Shown here: positions 1 to 6,585 of the stretch, piece by piece
Layout: each line of letters starts with the position of its first letter
How positions within the stretch are numbered: position 1 is the first letter of the stretch
Assembly (NCBI GenBank): GCA_030598905.1
Contig: JAUVPA010000058.1
Coordinates: forward strand, 1-9,034
Direction: 5' to 3'
Origin: Acidimicrobiia bacterium
Lineage (GTDB): Bacteria > Actinomycetota > Acidimicrobiia > Spongiisociales > UBA5794
Length of the DNA: 9,034 nt
Notes under the pieces: generated by a model
Seen by the model: only the letters and a program-made list of their open reading frames with translations
What the model was told of the DNA's origin: nothing
The model's database searches: none
Position numbers and translations under genes: made by a program

Positions 1-190
1 CGATTCGATCGAAGGAGTCCCAGTTCCGCGCGGCACGGCCCGTGCCACCGTACACGACAAGATCGTCAGGCCGCTCAGCGACCTCAGGGTCGAGGTTGTT
101 CATCAAACAACGCAGCGCGGCTTCTTGGAGCCACCCTCGGCAATTGAGCTCTGTGCCTCGAGGGGCCCGGATCGGACGAGGCCCACCCAT
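1..190 (-). CDS. hutU: Urocanate hydratase (urocanase), N-terminal part, runs off the left edge
   Basis: Urocanase adds water to urocanate to give 4-imidazolone-5-propionate, the second step of histidine breakdown, in the cytoplasm with tightly bound NAD+. Only the first 63 codons are in the window; the full family protein is about 550 residues. The translation starts MGGPRPIRAPRGTELNCRGW, continues LQEAALRCLMNNLDPEVAER, and then has a glycine-rich VVYGGTGRAARNW stretch. These are the conserved opening blocks of urocanases. The ATG at 190-188 shares one base with the TGA of hutH (TGATG), so translation is probably coupled to hutH and the two genes form one transcript. The catalytic core lies outside the window, so activity cannot be judged. 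Confidence 0.93.
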   Translation of the reverse strand, partial: MGGPRPIRAPRGTELNCRGWLQEAALRCLMNNLDPEVAERPDDLVVYGGTGRAARNWDSFDRI

Positions 191-1719
191 CACTCCATCT
201 CCATGTCGTCCACGATTGTCGCGAGTCGGCCTCTCTCCATGGTGGCGGCGACCGCCTGAATGTCTGCGCCGACCGGCCTGTCGTCGTTCAGCGGCGCGAC
301 CACCTCTCGCACCGCCGAATGAACTCGTGCCGTCCCTTGCCCGGGCTGCAGCGGCGCTCGGTGGTCAACTCCGGCGGCTGCGCAAACCAGTTCGACGGCC
401 AAGACGTGTCTCGTGTTGTCGACGACGGATCTCAGTTTGAGCCCGGCGCCCCAACCCATGGACACATGGTCCTCCTGGAGGCCGGACGTCGGAATGGAGT
501 CGATCGAAGCCGGATGCGCCGAAATACGGCTCTCGGCGACCAGCGCGGCGGCTGTGTATTGGGCAAGCATGTAACCGGAGTTGATCCCGGGCCGTGTCGC
601 CAGAAAAGGTGGCAGCCCCGAGGATCGGTCCGGATCCAGGATTCGGTCGGTCCGCCGCTCAGAGATCGATCCCAACTCGCAGAGCGCAATCGCCAAGAAG
701 TCGAGAGCGAAAGCGAGCGGCTGGCCGTGGAAGTTGCCGGCCGACACAACATCGCCCTCGTCGGGAAAGACGATCGGGTTGTCGACGACGGCACCGAGTT
801 CGCGCGAGAACACCGCTGCCGCATGCTCGACGGTGTCTCTGACAGCGCCGTGAACCTGAGGAGCACAGCGCAAGCTGTACGCGTCCTGTACCGCGTGGAC
901 GAAGTCGTCGTGGTGGCTGGCATTGATCTCGGACCCCAACAGAAGACGGCGGATGATTCTTGCCGAGCGAACCTGACCCGGGTGGCGTCGCAGTTCGTGA
1001 ATCCGCGGGTCGAAGGGTCTGTCGCTCGCCAGCAACGCCTCGACGCTGAGCGCACATGCGGCATCTGCGGTGTCAACGAGCACGCGTGCGTCGTGAACGG
1101 CGAGACACCCCATCGCGAGCATTCCCTCCGTCCCGTTGAGCAGGCTCAGGCCCTCCTTCGGCTGCAGGACCAGGGGTTCGATACCCGCGTCTGTGAGAGC
1201 GTCGCGAGACGGGACGGCCTCGCCGTCTTCGAGAAAGAAGCCTTCACCAATCACGGGCAAAGCCAGGTGCGCAAACTGCGCCAGGTCGCCCGACGCCCCG
1301 ACCGAGCCGCGAGACGGCACAGCCGGGATGAGGTCACGATCGAGCAGCGTGAGTAGGAATCGGACGACGTCCGGTCGGACACCGGAATAACCCTGAGCCA
1401 GCGTTCGCGCCCTAAGCAGCAGCATGGCCCGGACCGTCGGAACATCGAGGAAGGTCCCCACACCGGCTGCATGAGAGCGAACGAGATCGATCTGCATCTC
1501 AGCGGCTTGTTCAGGTGGGATTCGGGTTGAAGCGAGCGCACCGAGGCCGGTCGTCACTCCATACGTAACGACGCTCTGCGCCGTGCGCTCCCGCACGAGA
1601 TCGAGTGCAGGTTTCATCCGCTCGTCGAGTGCCACTCCCGGTACGGCCGAGGCTCTGCCGCTGGCTACAGCCACTACCTCATCGATGGCCAGTTCGGAGC
1701 CGTCGACAACAACCTCCAC
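190..1719 (-). CDS. hutH: Histidine ammonia-lyase (histidase)
   Basis: This cytoplasmic enzyme removes ammonia from L-histidine to form urocanate, the first step of the Hut pathway. From the GTG at 1719 the protein has 509 residues, the usual length. It carries the Ala-Ser-Gly triad that cyclises to the MIO electrophile (residues 142-144, in GSVGASGDLA). It also has Tyr53 in YGVTTG, Ser82-His83 (the pair typical of histidine rather than Tyr/Phe lyases), Asn195 in LLNGT, Gln278/Tyr281/Arg284 in VQDAYSLRCAPQ, GNFHGQPLAFALDF, and a C-terminal QEDHVSMGW block with Glu416. The frame stays open 18 codons further upstream to 1773. The GTG is preferred because GGAGGAGG (1734-1727) lies 7 nt before it and it gives the family length and start. 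The downstream neighbour hutU confirms histidine as the substrate. Small deviations from the consensus are listed in the findings. Confidence 0.96.
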   Translation of the reverse strand: MEVVVDGSELAIDEVVAVASGRASAVPGVALDERMKPALDLVRERTAQSVVTYGVTTGLGALASTRIPPEQAAEMQIDLVRSHAAGVGTFLDVPTVRAMLLLRARTLAQGYSGVRPDVVRFLLTLLDRDLIPAVPSRGSVGASGDLAQFAHLALPVIGEGFFLEDGEAVPSRDALTDAGIEPLVLQPKEGLSLLNGTEGMLAMGCLAVHDARVLVDTADAACALSVEALLASDRPFDPRIHELRRHPGQVRSARIIRRLLLGSEINASHHDDFVHAVQDAYSLRCAPQVHGAVRDTVEHAAAVFSRELGAVVDNPIVFPDEGDVVSAGNFHGQPLAFALDFLAIALCELGSISERRTDRILDPDRSSGLPPFLATRPGINSGYMLAQYTAAALVAESRISAHPASIDSIPTSGLQEDHVSMGWGAGLKLRSVVDNTRHVLAVELVCAAAGVDHRAPLQPGQGTARVHSAVREVVAPLNDDRPVGADIQAVAATMERGRLATIVDDMEME

Positions 1720-1815
1720 GCACCGACCTCCTCCGTGCCCTCCATACCGGTGGCGCGGCAGCCTACCGGCCAAGGTCGCGGCTAATCCCAGAAGAGCTCA
1801 GGTAGCCTCGCCACC
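1720..1815. promoter_or_regulatory. Divergent promoter region between hutH and the nitrobindin gene
   Basis: This 96-bp gap separates two outward-reading genes, so it should hold both promoters. On the plus strand, TAGCCT (1803-1808) fits a TANNNT -10 box and ends 7 nt before the nitrobindin ATG, which would give a nearly leaderless transcript. On the minus strand, TAGGCT (1765-1760) is a possible hutH -10 box about 33 nt ahead of the GTG allowing for the start distance. Neither has a good TTGACA-like -35. I see no clear operator palindrome for a Hut regulator. The assignments rest on short motifs only. Confidence 0.35.
1727..1734 (-). promoter_or_regulatory. Ribosome binding site of hutH
   Basis: GGAGGAGG on the minus strand lies 7 nt before the GTG at 1719-1717. 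It is an extended match to the anti-Shine-Dalgarno sequence. It decides the start in favour of this GTG over the upstream in-frame start at 1773. Confidence 0.8.
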
Positions 1816-2298
1816 ATGCCAGACACCGATTTGCCGGCCGTCCACATTCAGATCGAATCGATCGCTTTCCTCGTCGGTACCTGGGCGGGAGCCGGGTCCG
1901 GCACGTATCCCACCATCGACGATTTCACGTACACGGAGCGCATCGAGATCACCGCTCCGCCCAAGCCGTTCCTCGCCTACTCGCAGCAGACCAAACGTGC
2001 CGAAACGGGCGATCCGCTTCACATGGAAACGGGTTTCTTCCGCGTGCCCGGGCCGGGGGTCGCGGAGCTCGTGATAGCCCAACCAACGGGAGTCGCTGAG
2101 GTCCTCAGCGGTTCCGTTGATGGCTTCCGCATCGCTGTCCGGTCGACACAGGTGGCAACGACACCGACGGCGAAGAACATCGACAGCGTCGAACGGATCA
2201 TCGAGGTCGACGGTGACGTTCTTCGTTATCGGCTGCTCATGGGCGCCGTCGGACAGGAGCATCAGCTCCACCTCGAAGCCGAACTCCGCCGGCTCTGA
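1816..2298 (+). CDS. Nitrobindin-family heme-binding protein (THAP4-like / DUF1794 beta-barrel)
   Basis: This 160-residue protein matches the nitrobindin family, a ten-stranded beta-barrel that binds ferric heme and has been linked to NO and peroxynitrite chemistry; the M. tuberculosis relative is Rv2717c. Visible family blocks are FLVGTWAGAGSGTYPTI (18-34), FLAYSQQTKR (52-61), PLHMETGFFRV (67-77), ELVIAQPTGVAEVLSG (84-99) and the C-terminal LHLEAELRR (151-159). His152 in that last block is the likely proximal heme ligand by analogy with family structures; His149 is an alternative. No signal peptide or membrane segment is seen, so it should be cytoplasmic. The start is the first ATG, with only a weak purine stretch upstream and a -10-like TAGCCT 7 nt before it. 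It is transcribed alone, divergent from hutH and convergent with pepN. The physiological role is unproven for the family. Confidence 0.88.
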   Translation: MPDTDLPAVHIQIESIAFLVGTWAGAGSGTYPTIDDFTYTERIEITAPPKPFLAYSQQTKRAETGDPLHMETGFFRVPGPGVAELVIAQPTGVAEVLSGSVDGFRIAVRSTQVATTPTAKNIDSVERIIEVDGDVLRYRLLMGAVGQEHQLHLEAELRRL

Positions 2299-2300
2299 TT

Positions 2301-2350
2301 GCGTCTGGCGTACGCCAGGCCCGTATTCGGGCCTGGCGTACGCCAGACGC
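2301..2350. terminator. Perfect 23-bp inverted repeat, probable bidirectional terminator
   Basis: Arms 2301-2323 and 2328-2350 are exact reverse complements around the 4-nt loop TATT. The repeat begins 2 nt after the nitrobindin stop and ends 1 nt before the pepN stop, exactly between convergent genes. No T-run follows on either strand, so it would be a GC-rich hairpin terminator without a U tract, a form often reported in Actinobacteria. Each arm contains the self-complementary CTGGCGTACGCCAG (2305-2318 and 2333-2346), so each arm could also fold on itself or bind a dimeric protein. Confidence 0.75.
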
Positions 2351-2351
2351 G

Positions 2352-4856
2352 TTAGAAGGAGAGGCGGTCGGCCTCTCGCTCCCGCAAACCGACGCGGACC
2401 TTCATCAGCTCGATCTGCTGCTCGGCGTACTGCTGGGCAGCCTCGATCGGATGGTCTGCCAGCCACTGCTCGATGTCGGCGGCGACATCGGGTTCGGACC
2501 GGAAGTAGATGAGATCGATGATGTGGCGAGCATTCTGGGGCGGCATGGAGGCCAACGCCGCGTCCCAGTTGTCCTGCAGCAGTGACCAGGCCCGAGGGCC
2601 GTTCTCGCGGTGGCCGACGAGCAGGGCAACGACCCACATCGTGTCCTGGCGTCGGATCTCGCCGTCGATCACCATCTGAAAGAGCCGTTCGACGGCATCC
2701 TTCTCGGGGATGGCGGTTGCGGCACGGAGGTACTTGACGACGTCCTGCGGGTCGTTGGCAGTCAGGTGAATCTCGATGAACCGGTCGAACTCGTCCATCG
2801 AGCCGTTCGCCGCGAGGACACCGAGGGCGGCATCGCGTACCTCAGCGTCGTAGTCGGCACCCTCCTGGGACTGCTCCCACATTTGCGCCGCAGCCTGCTG
2901 GGTGTCCTTGTCGCTGCCGAGGTTGCCCATGGCACGGATCATCAGGCCGCGCAACTCGCGGGTGCGATCGGAGTCACCTGGATCCGGCTGCCAGCCCAGC
3001 TCGTCCATCTTGTCCCCGACGAGGCCTCGAACGAAGCTCTGCAGGTTCGGCCGGGTATCCGAAGACACCACGCGGTCGAGCTCGGTGAGACCCGTGAGCA
3101 TCGCCCCCCACACATCGAGGTCACTTTCGCCGGACATCGAGCCGACAAGCGAGGCGAACTCGTCCGCCTCGGTGTCGCCCTTGAGGACGGATGCCCAGGT
3201 GTCGGAGACAACGCCATACCGCTCGGCGGGCCTGAGGGTGTCGAGTCGGGTCCGCAGGTCGGCGAGGAGATCTGGCGTGTAGGCCACCCGATAGAAACCG
3301 TCGCCACCGGCGTTGACCACGATCCCGTCTGCGGCATGCAGCTTGGCGTCTTCGGTGAGCAGGAAACGCTCGTCTCCATCGGCATCGCGGAAACGGAGCG
3401 GGATCTTCCACCGTTTGTCGCCCTGTCCCAGGTACCGGAACTGGCGTTGCTCGATTTGATATCCGCCGTCGGCCGTACCGACGGTTACGACGGGGAAACC
3501 GCCCTGGAAGATCCAGCCGTCCATGATCTCGCCCACCGGCTGGCCAGAGGCGTCCTCGAGAGCCACCCACAAGTCGGCCGTCTCGGTGTTGCCGTAGGCG
3601 TGTTGCTTGAGATAGTTCGAGACACCGGTGCGGAAAGCCTCCTCCCCCAGGTACTGCTCGAGCATCCGGAGCACAGACGATCCTTTGATGTACGTCAACG
3701 AGTCGAACATCGCCGTCGACTCCTCCGGGGACGCCACCGGGAACTCGATGGGGCGCGTTGCAGCAAGTGCGTCGATGTGCATCGAATGGGTGCGCGAGGC
3801 GGCGTAACGATCCCAGCGGTGCCAATCAGGCCGGTAGGCGTCCACACACTTCAATTCGGCGAACGTCGCGAACGCCTCGTTGAGCCAGATGCCGTTCCAC
3901 CACTTCATCGTGACGAGGTCGCCGAACCACATATGCGCGATCTCGTGAGCGATGACGTCGGCAACGCGTAACAGCTCCAGTTGTGAGGCCTTCTTGCGAT
4001 CGAGCAGAAGTGCCTGCTCGCGATAGGTGATCGCGCCCAGGTTCTCCATGGCGCCCCAGGCAAAGTCGGGTATCGCGATCATGTCGAGCTTGTCGCCCGG
4101 ATACGGGATGCCGTAGTAGTCGACGAAGAACCGGAGGGAATGGGCACCCATCTCCAGTGCAAACTCGGTGAGGTCCTCTTTTCCCGGCACAAACACGATG
4201 CGAAGAGGTGTGCCGTCGACATCGACCGCGGCAGTCGCTTCCAACTCGCCTACGACAAACGCGACGAGGTAGGTGGATATCTTCATCGTGGTCGCGAACG
4301 TCACCTCGACCTTGCCATCACCTGCCGGTACTCGCGAGATCTCGGCGCCGTTCGACACCGCCATCAGACCTTCTTCGACCACGAGCGTGACGTCGTAGGT
4401 CGCCTTCAGGTCGGGCTCGTCCCAACACGGAAACGCTCTCCTGGCGTCCGGAGCCTCGAATTGAGTCGTCGCGATCGTCTTCTCGTTCCCCTCCACGTCC
4501 ACATACGACGAGCGATAGAAACCGCGGAGTTGGTCGTTGAGAATGCCTGTGAACTCTGCCTCGACCCGCCACTTGCCTGGAGCTGCTGTGCCGTCGAGGC
4601 GAAGGGTTGCTCTTTCGGTGTCGTCGTCGTACACAACGGATGCGGTGAGCCGGTTCCCGTCACCATCTACTAGGGCCGCCTTGCTGATGTCGATCTCGGT
4701 GGCGTTGAGCATCACTTCTTGGACCGGTTCGACCACATCGACGTCGACACCGACCGTGCCGGCGAACGTCGCCGCCTCGAGATCTGGCTCGAGACTTATG
4801 GCGTAATGCGAAGGGATAACCGTTCGGGGGAGACGGAAGTCGGCTTCAGTGGGCAC
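2352..4856 (-). CDS. pepN: M1-family zinc aminopeptidase (aminopeptidase N type)
   Basis: This metallopeptidase removes N-terminal residues from peptides, mainly in intracellular peptide turnover. The 834-residue protein from the GTG at 4856 has the M1 layout. It has an N-terminal beta-saddle domain, then GAMEN (268-272) for binding the free amino terminus, and the zinc site HEIAH (304-308) with Glu305 as general base. The third ligand is Glu327 in WLNEAF, and Tyr389 in LTYIKGSSVLRML is the transition-state tyrosine. A long helical C-terminal domain of the ERAP1_C type follows from about residue 500. All key residues are present. There is no signal peptide, so it is probably cytoplasmic. GAGGAG lies 6 nt before this GTG, and the translation begins in the family way (FRLPRTVIPSHY). 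The frame is open a further 93 codons to 5135, but that part opposes the DUF2277 gene and looks unlike the family. It converges with the nitrobindin gene across the hairpin. Confidence 0.95.
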   Translation of the reverse strand: MPTEADFRLPRTVIPSHYAISLEPDLEAATFAGTVGVDVDVVEPVQEVMLNATEIDISKAALVDGDGNRLTASVVYDDDTERATLRLDGTAAPGKWRVEAEFTGILNDQLRGFYRSSYVDVEGNEKTIATTQFEAPDARRAFPCWDEPDLKATYDVTLVVEEGLMAVSNGAEISRVPAGDGKVEVTFATTMKISTYLVAFVVGELEATAAVDVDGTPLRIVFVPGKEDLTEFALEMGAHSLRFFVDYYGIPYPGDKLDMIAIPDFAWGAMENLGAITYREQALLLDRKKASQLELLRVADVIAHEIAHMWFGDLVTMKWWNGIWLNEAFATFAELKCVDAYRPDWHRWDRYAASRTHSMHIDALAATRPIEFPVASPEESTAMFDSLTYIKGSSVLRMLEQYLGEEAFRTGVSNYLKQHAYGNTETADLWVALEDASGQPVGEIMDGWIFQGGFPVVTVGTADGGYQIEQRQFRYLGQGDKRWKIPLRFRDADGDERFLLTEDAKLHAADGIVVNAGGDGFYRVAYTPDLLADLRTRLDTLRPAERYGVVSDTWASVLKGDTEADEFASLVGSMSGESDLDVWGAMLTGLTELDRVVSSDTRPNLQSFVRGLVGDKMDELGWQPDPGDSDRTRELRGLMIRAMGNLGSDKDTQQAAAQMWEQSQEGADYDAEVRDAALGVLAANGSMDEFDRFIEIHLTANDPQDVVKYLRAATAIPEKDAVERLFQMVIDGEIRRQDTMWVVALLVGHRENGPRAWSLLQDNWDAALASMPPQNARHIIDLIYFRSEPDVAADIEQWLADHPIEAAQQYAEQQIELMKVRVGLREREADRLSF

Positions 4857-4961
4857 GGAGCACTCCTCGGGCGTGGTCGGAATCGGCGAAATGGTAGGCC
4901 TTTGGCGCCCCCATTCTTGATCGGCGTCTGCTCGCTGGCGGGGGGACGATACGCTCACCGC
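4857..4961. promoter_or_regulatory. Divergent promoter region between pepN and the DUF2277 gene
   Basis: This 105-bp gap must carry promoters for both genes. On the plus strand, TACGCT (4950-4955) is followed by 6 nt and then the ATG at 4962. That is the spacing expected if transcription starts on the A of the ATG, giving a leaderless mRNA. On the minus strand, TACCAT (4896-4891) is a possible pepN -10 box, leaving a leader of roughly 28 nt that includes GAGGAG. No convincing -35 box is seen for either. Motif evidence only. Confidence 0.35.
4863..4868 (-). promoter_or_regulatory. Ribosome binding site of pepN
   Basis: GAGGAG on the minus strand lies 6 nt before the GTG at 4856-4854. It supports the 834-residue start and argues against the longer open frame reaching 5135. 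Confidence 0.7.
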
Positions 4962-5189
4962 ATGTGCAGATCCATCAAACGTCTCCGGGAGGGAGCAACC
5001 CCGGCACCTTCCGAGGAGATCGAAGCGGCGGCGCGCCAGTTCGTGCGCAAGATAAGCGGGTTCACCAGACCGGCCCAGCACAACGAAGCCGTCTTCAACG
5101 AAGCGATAGCCGAGATCGCCGAGACAACGGCACATCTCCTGGCGAATCTCGAGATCCGCGGCGCCGCCCCGTCTCTTGCTAATAGCTGA
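4962..5189 (+). CDS. DUF2277 family small protein, function unknown
   Basis: This 75-residue protein has the pattern of the uncharacterised DUF2277 family. The pattern is an N-terminal MCR-x-I (here MCRSIKRL), an acidic EEIEAAARQFVRKISGF block (18-34), RPAQHNEAVFNEAIAEI (36-52) and a closing amphipathic helix. The middle and C-terminal parts look helical, and there is no signal peptide or membrane segment. Family members conserve the MCR opening at the very N terminus, which fixes this ATG over the in-frame starts further upstream. A Shine-Dalgarno is poor (a G-run about 12-16 nt upstream), while a -10-like TACGCT sits 6 nt before the ATG, so the message may be leaderless. The gene is divergent from pepN and converges with ccmG, its stop lying only 17 bp from the ccmG stop. 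No function can be assigned. Confidence 0.85.
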   Translation: MCRSIKRLREGATPAPSEEIEAAARQFVRKISGFTRPAQHNEAVFNEAIAEIAETTAHLLANLEIRGAAPSLANS

Positions 5190-5206
5190 CGGCCGACGAC
5201 CAACAG

Positions 5207-5812
5207 TTATCGATTCTCCACGTCACCCGTCCGCACCTCACCGATGGCCTGACCGATGGCAATCAACTCGATGGTGCCTGCAAGCAACTCATAGGACACT
5301 GGCCCCGACACCTTGCCGACGACAACTCCTGATCTGTCGATGAAGAACGTTTCCGGCAAGCCGAGCACTCCGAACTCGAAACCCACGCGCGAGTTCTGGT
5401 CGACGGTGTAGACGGTGACTTCGCTGCGCCCCAGCTCTGACAAGAAGGCGTTCGCCCGCCCTTCGCTGTCCTCGTAGTTGACGGCAACAAAGGTCACGCC
5501 CAGGTCCTGGTAGTTGTCTGCCGCGGTAACAAGCGCCTCGTGCTCGTTCCGACAGGCCAAGCACCACGATGCCCAGAAGTTGACGACGACGATGTCTCCT
5601 TGGAAGTCTGAAAGCTGTACGGGTTCTCCCCCGTCGAAAGACGTCATGACTACATCCGGTGCAGCCCTGCCGATGAGCGGCGACTGCGTGATCGTCGGAT
5701 CGGTCCCGAATCGCCCCGCGAACACGATGCCCAGGACGACTACCGCGACACCGACGGCGATGGTCACCCACACCAAACGGCTCCCTCGCCGGTTGGACGT
5801 CGAGACTGCCAT
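5207..5812 (-). CDS. ccmG: Membrane-anchored thioredoxin-like cytochrome c maturation protein (CcmG/DsbE/ResA type)
   Basis: This 201-residue protein has an N-terminal basic stretch and one membrane anchor (about 13-33), then an outward-facing thioredoxin domain (about 45-185). It carries the redox motif W83-C84-L-A-C87 in NFWASWCLACRNEHEAL and the cis-proline Pro153 in GVLGLPETFFIDRSG. In System I cytochrome c biogenesis this protein reduces the apocytochrome or CcmH disulfide so that heme can attach. ResA and TlpA look alike by sequence; the ccmF-ccmH neighbours make CcmG the best name. The ATG at 5812-5810 overlaps the TGA of the upstream TPR gene by one base (TGATG). A TTG directly before it could serve as an alternative start and would add one residue. 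It is the last gene of the operon. No strong terminator is seen in the 17 bp before the convergent DUF2277 stop. Confidence 0.9.
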   Translation of the reverse strand: MAVSTSNRRGSRLVWVTIAVGVAVVVLGIVFAGRFGTDPTITQSPLIGRAAPDVVMTSFDGGEPVQLSDFQGDIVVVNFWASWCLACRNEHEALVTAADNYQDLGVTFVAVNYEDSEGRANAFLSELGRSEVTVYTVDQNSRVGFEFGVLGLPETFFIDRSGVVVGKVSGPVSYELLAGTIELIAIGQAIGEVRTGDVENR

Positions 5813-6585
5813 CAACCCGCCTCCAGGTCACGGAGTGACGCCTCTGCAGCGTCTCGGATGTCGTCCGGAAGCACCTCATATGACAGGAGCTTCTCAAACG
5901 CACTTCGTGCCCCACCGCGATCATCGAGCAGCATGGCGATGTTGCCGAGGAACCAATACGCCTGCGGGAAATCCGGCTGGATGTCGAGCGCCCGATCCAC
6001 GAACGTGCGAGCCACGTCGGGTCTGCCCGACAGGGCCGTCATCCAGCCGACGTTGGCGAGAGCCTCCGGATCAGAGACGCCTTGATCCTCGAGAATGACC
6101 ATGTAGTGATCGAGAGCGAGGTCGAAGTCGCCAGCTTCAAAGTACCGGCGTGCGAGAGCGAGGCGCATCCGCACGACCTCGGGGTTCGCCGCGACCACCG
6201 CTTCCATCTCGTCGGTCGTCACATCCTCGAGATCGACGCCCTCCCCCGCGATGACATCGCTTGCGATTCCCCCGGTCAGGTTCCCGCCGGGAGCACGGTC
6301 GCCGAGTGAGAGGATGGCTGCAGCGACGATCACCATGGCTCCAATACCGAGGACGAGCGCTCCGGCCAGCATCCGCGTGCGCGAGCGTCCCGTCCCGGGC
6401 TCCGAGTCGGCTTCCACGGCTTCCAGTTGTCCCTGCAGTCGATCGGCTTCACTTTCGTAGGTCGCCCGAAGCCGCTGCGCCGTCGCGGCGTCGACCTCCC
6501 CGCCGGCAACCTGCTCGTCGATTTCGGTGAGGTCTTGGCGCACCTGAGCGAGTTGGTCCTCAAGCCCGGCTCGAACTGCGTTCAC
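5812..6585 (-). CDS. Membrane-anchored TPR protein of the cytochrome c maturation operon (CcmI-like)
   Basis: This 257-residue protein has three parts. Residues 1-60 form a charged, heptad-like helical segment (DQLAQVRQDLTEIDEQVAGG) containing the GE-x-D-x-x-T-A-x-x-LR-x-x-YE pattern common before the membrane segment in CcmI-type proteins. One membrane segment follows (about 72-94). From about 120 there is a domain of roughly three TPR units (about 135-168, 171-204 and 205-238), with typical ALARRYFEAGDFDLALDHY and AYWFLGNIAMLLDDRGGA helices. In System I, the TPR protein CcmI (CycH) or the C-terminal half of E. coli CcmH holds the apocytochrome for heme ligation; the operon context suggests the same job here. 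The GTG start at 6585 sits in GTGA, overlapping the ccmH stop by 4 nt, and its own stop overlaps the ccmG start. The topology differs from two-helix CcmI proteins, so orthology is inference. Confidence 0.82.
   Translation of the reverse strand: MNAVRAGLEDQLAQVRQDLTEIDEQVAGGEVDAATAQRLRATYESEADRLQGQLEAVEADSEPGTGRSRTRMLAGALVLGIGAMVIVAAAILSLGDRAPGGNLTGGIASDVIAGEGVDLEDVTTDEMEAVVAANPEVVRMRLALARRYFEAGDFDLALDHYMVILEDQGVSDPEALANVGWMTALSGRPDVARTFVDRALDIQPDFPQAYWFLGNIAMLLDDRGGARSAFEKLLSYEVLPDDIRDAAEASLRDLEAG

Noticed and set aside
319..1356. 345-codon open frame on the plus strand inside hutH
   Set aside because: Antisense shadow of a well-supported gene, with no domain pattern.
1720..1773. 18-residue N-terminal extension of HutH
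   Set aside because: The GTG at 1719 has a strong ribosome binding site and gives the typical 509-residue length with catalytic numbering matching known histidases.
2610..3971. Long 453-codon open frame on the plus strand inside pepN
   Set aside because: It is fully antisense to a gene with complete catalytic motifs. Long antisense frames are expected in G+C-rich coding DNA, and the translation shows no recognisable domain.
4719..4961. 81-residue upstream extension of the DUF2277 frame
   Set aside because: It overlaps the pepN start on the other strand, and the family begins at MCR, which corresponds to the ATG at 4962.
4857..5135. 93-residue N-terminal extension of the aminopeptidase frame
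   Set aside because: It lies antisense to the DUF2277 gene, has no family resemblance, and a GTG with GAGGAG at the right spacing gives the normal M1 start at 4856.
5181..5212. Possible terminator between the DUF2277 and ccmG stops
   Set aside because: Only a 7-bp imperfect pairing (ATAGCTG with CAGTTAT) around a 15-nt loop and no T-run; too weak to call.
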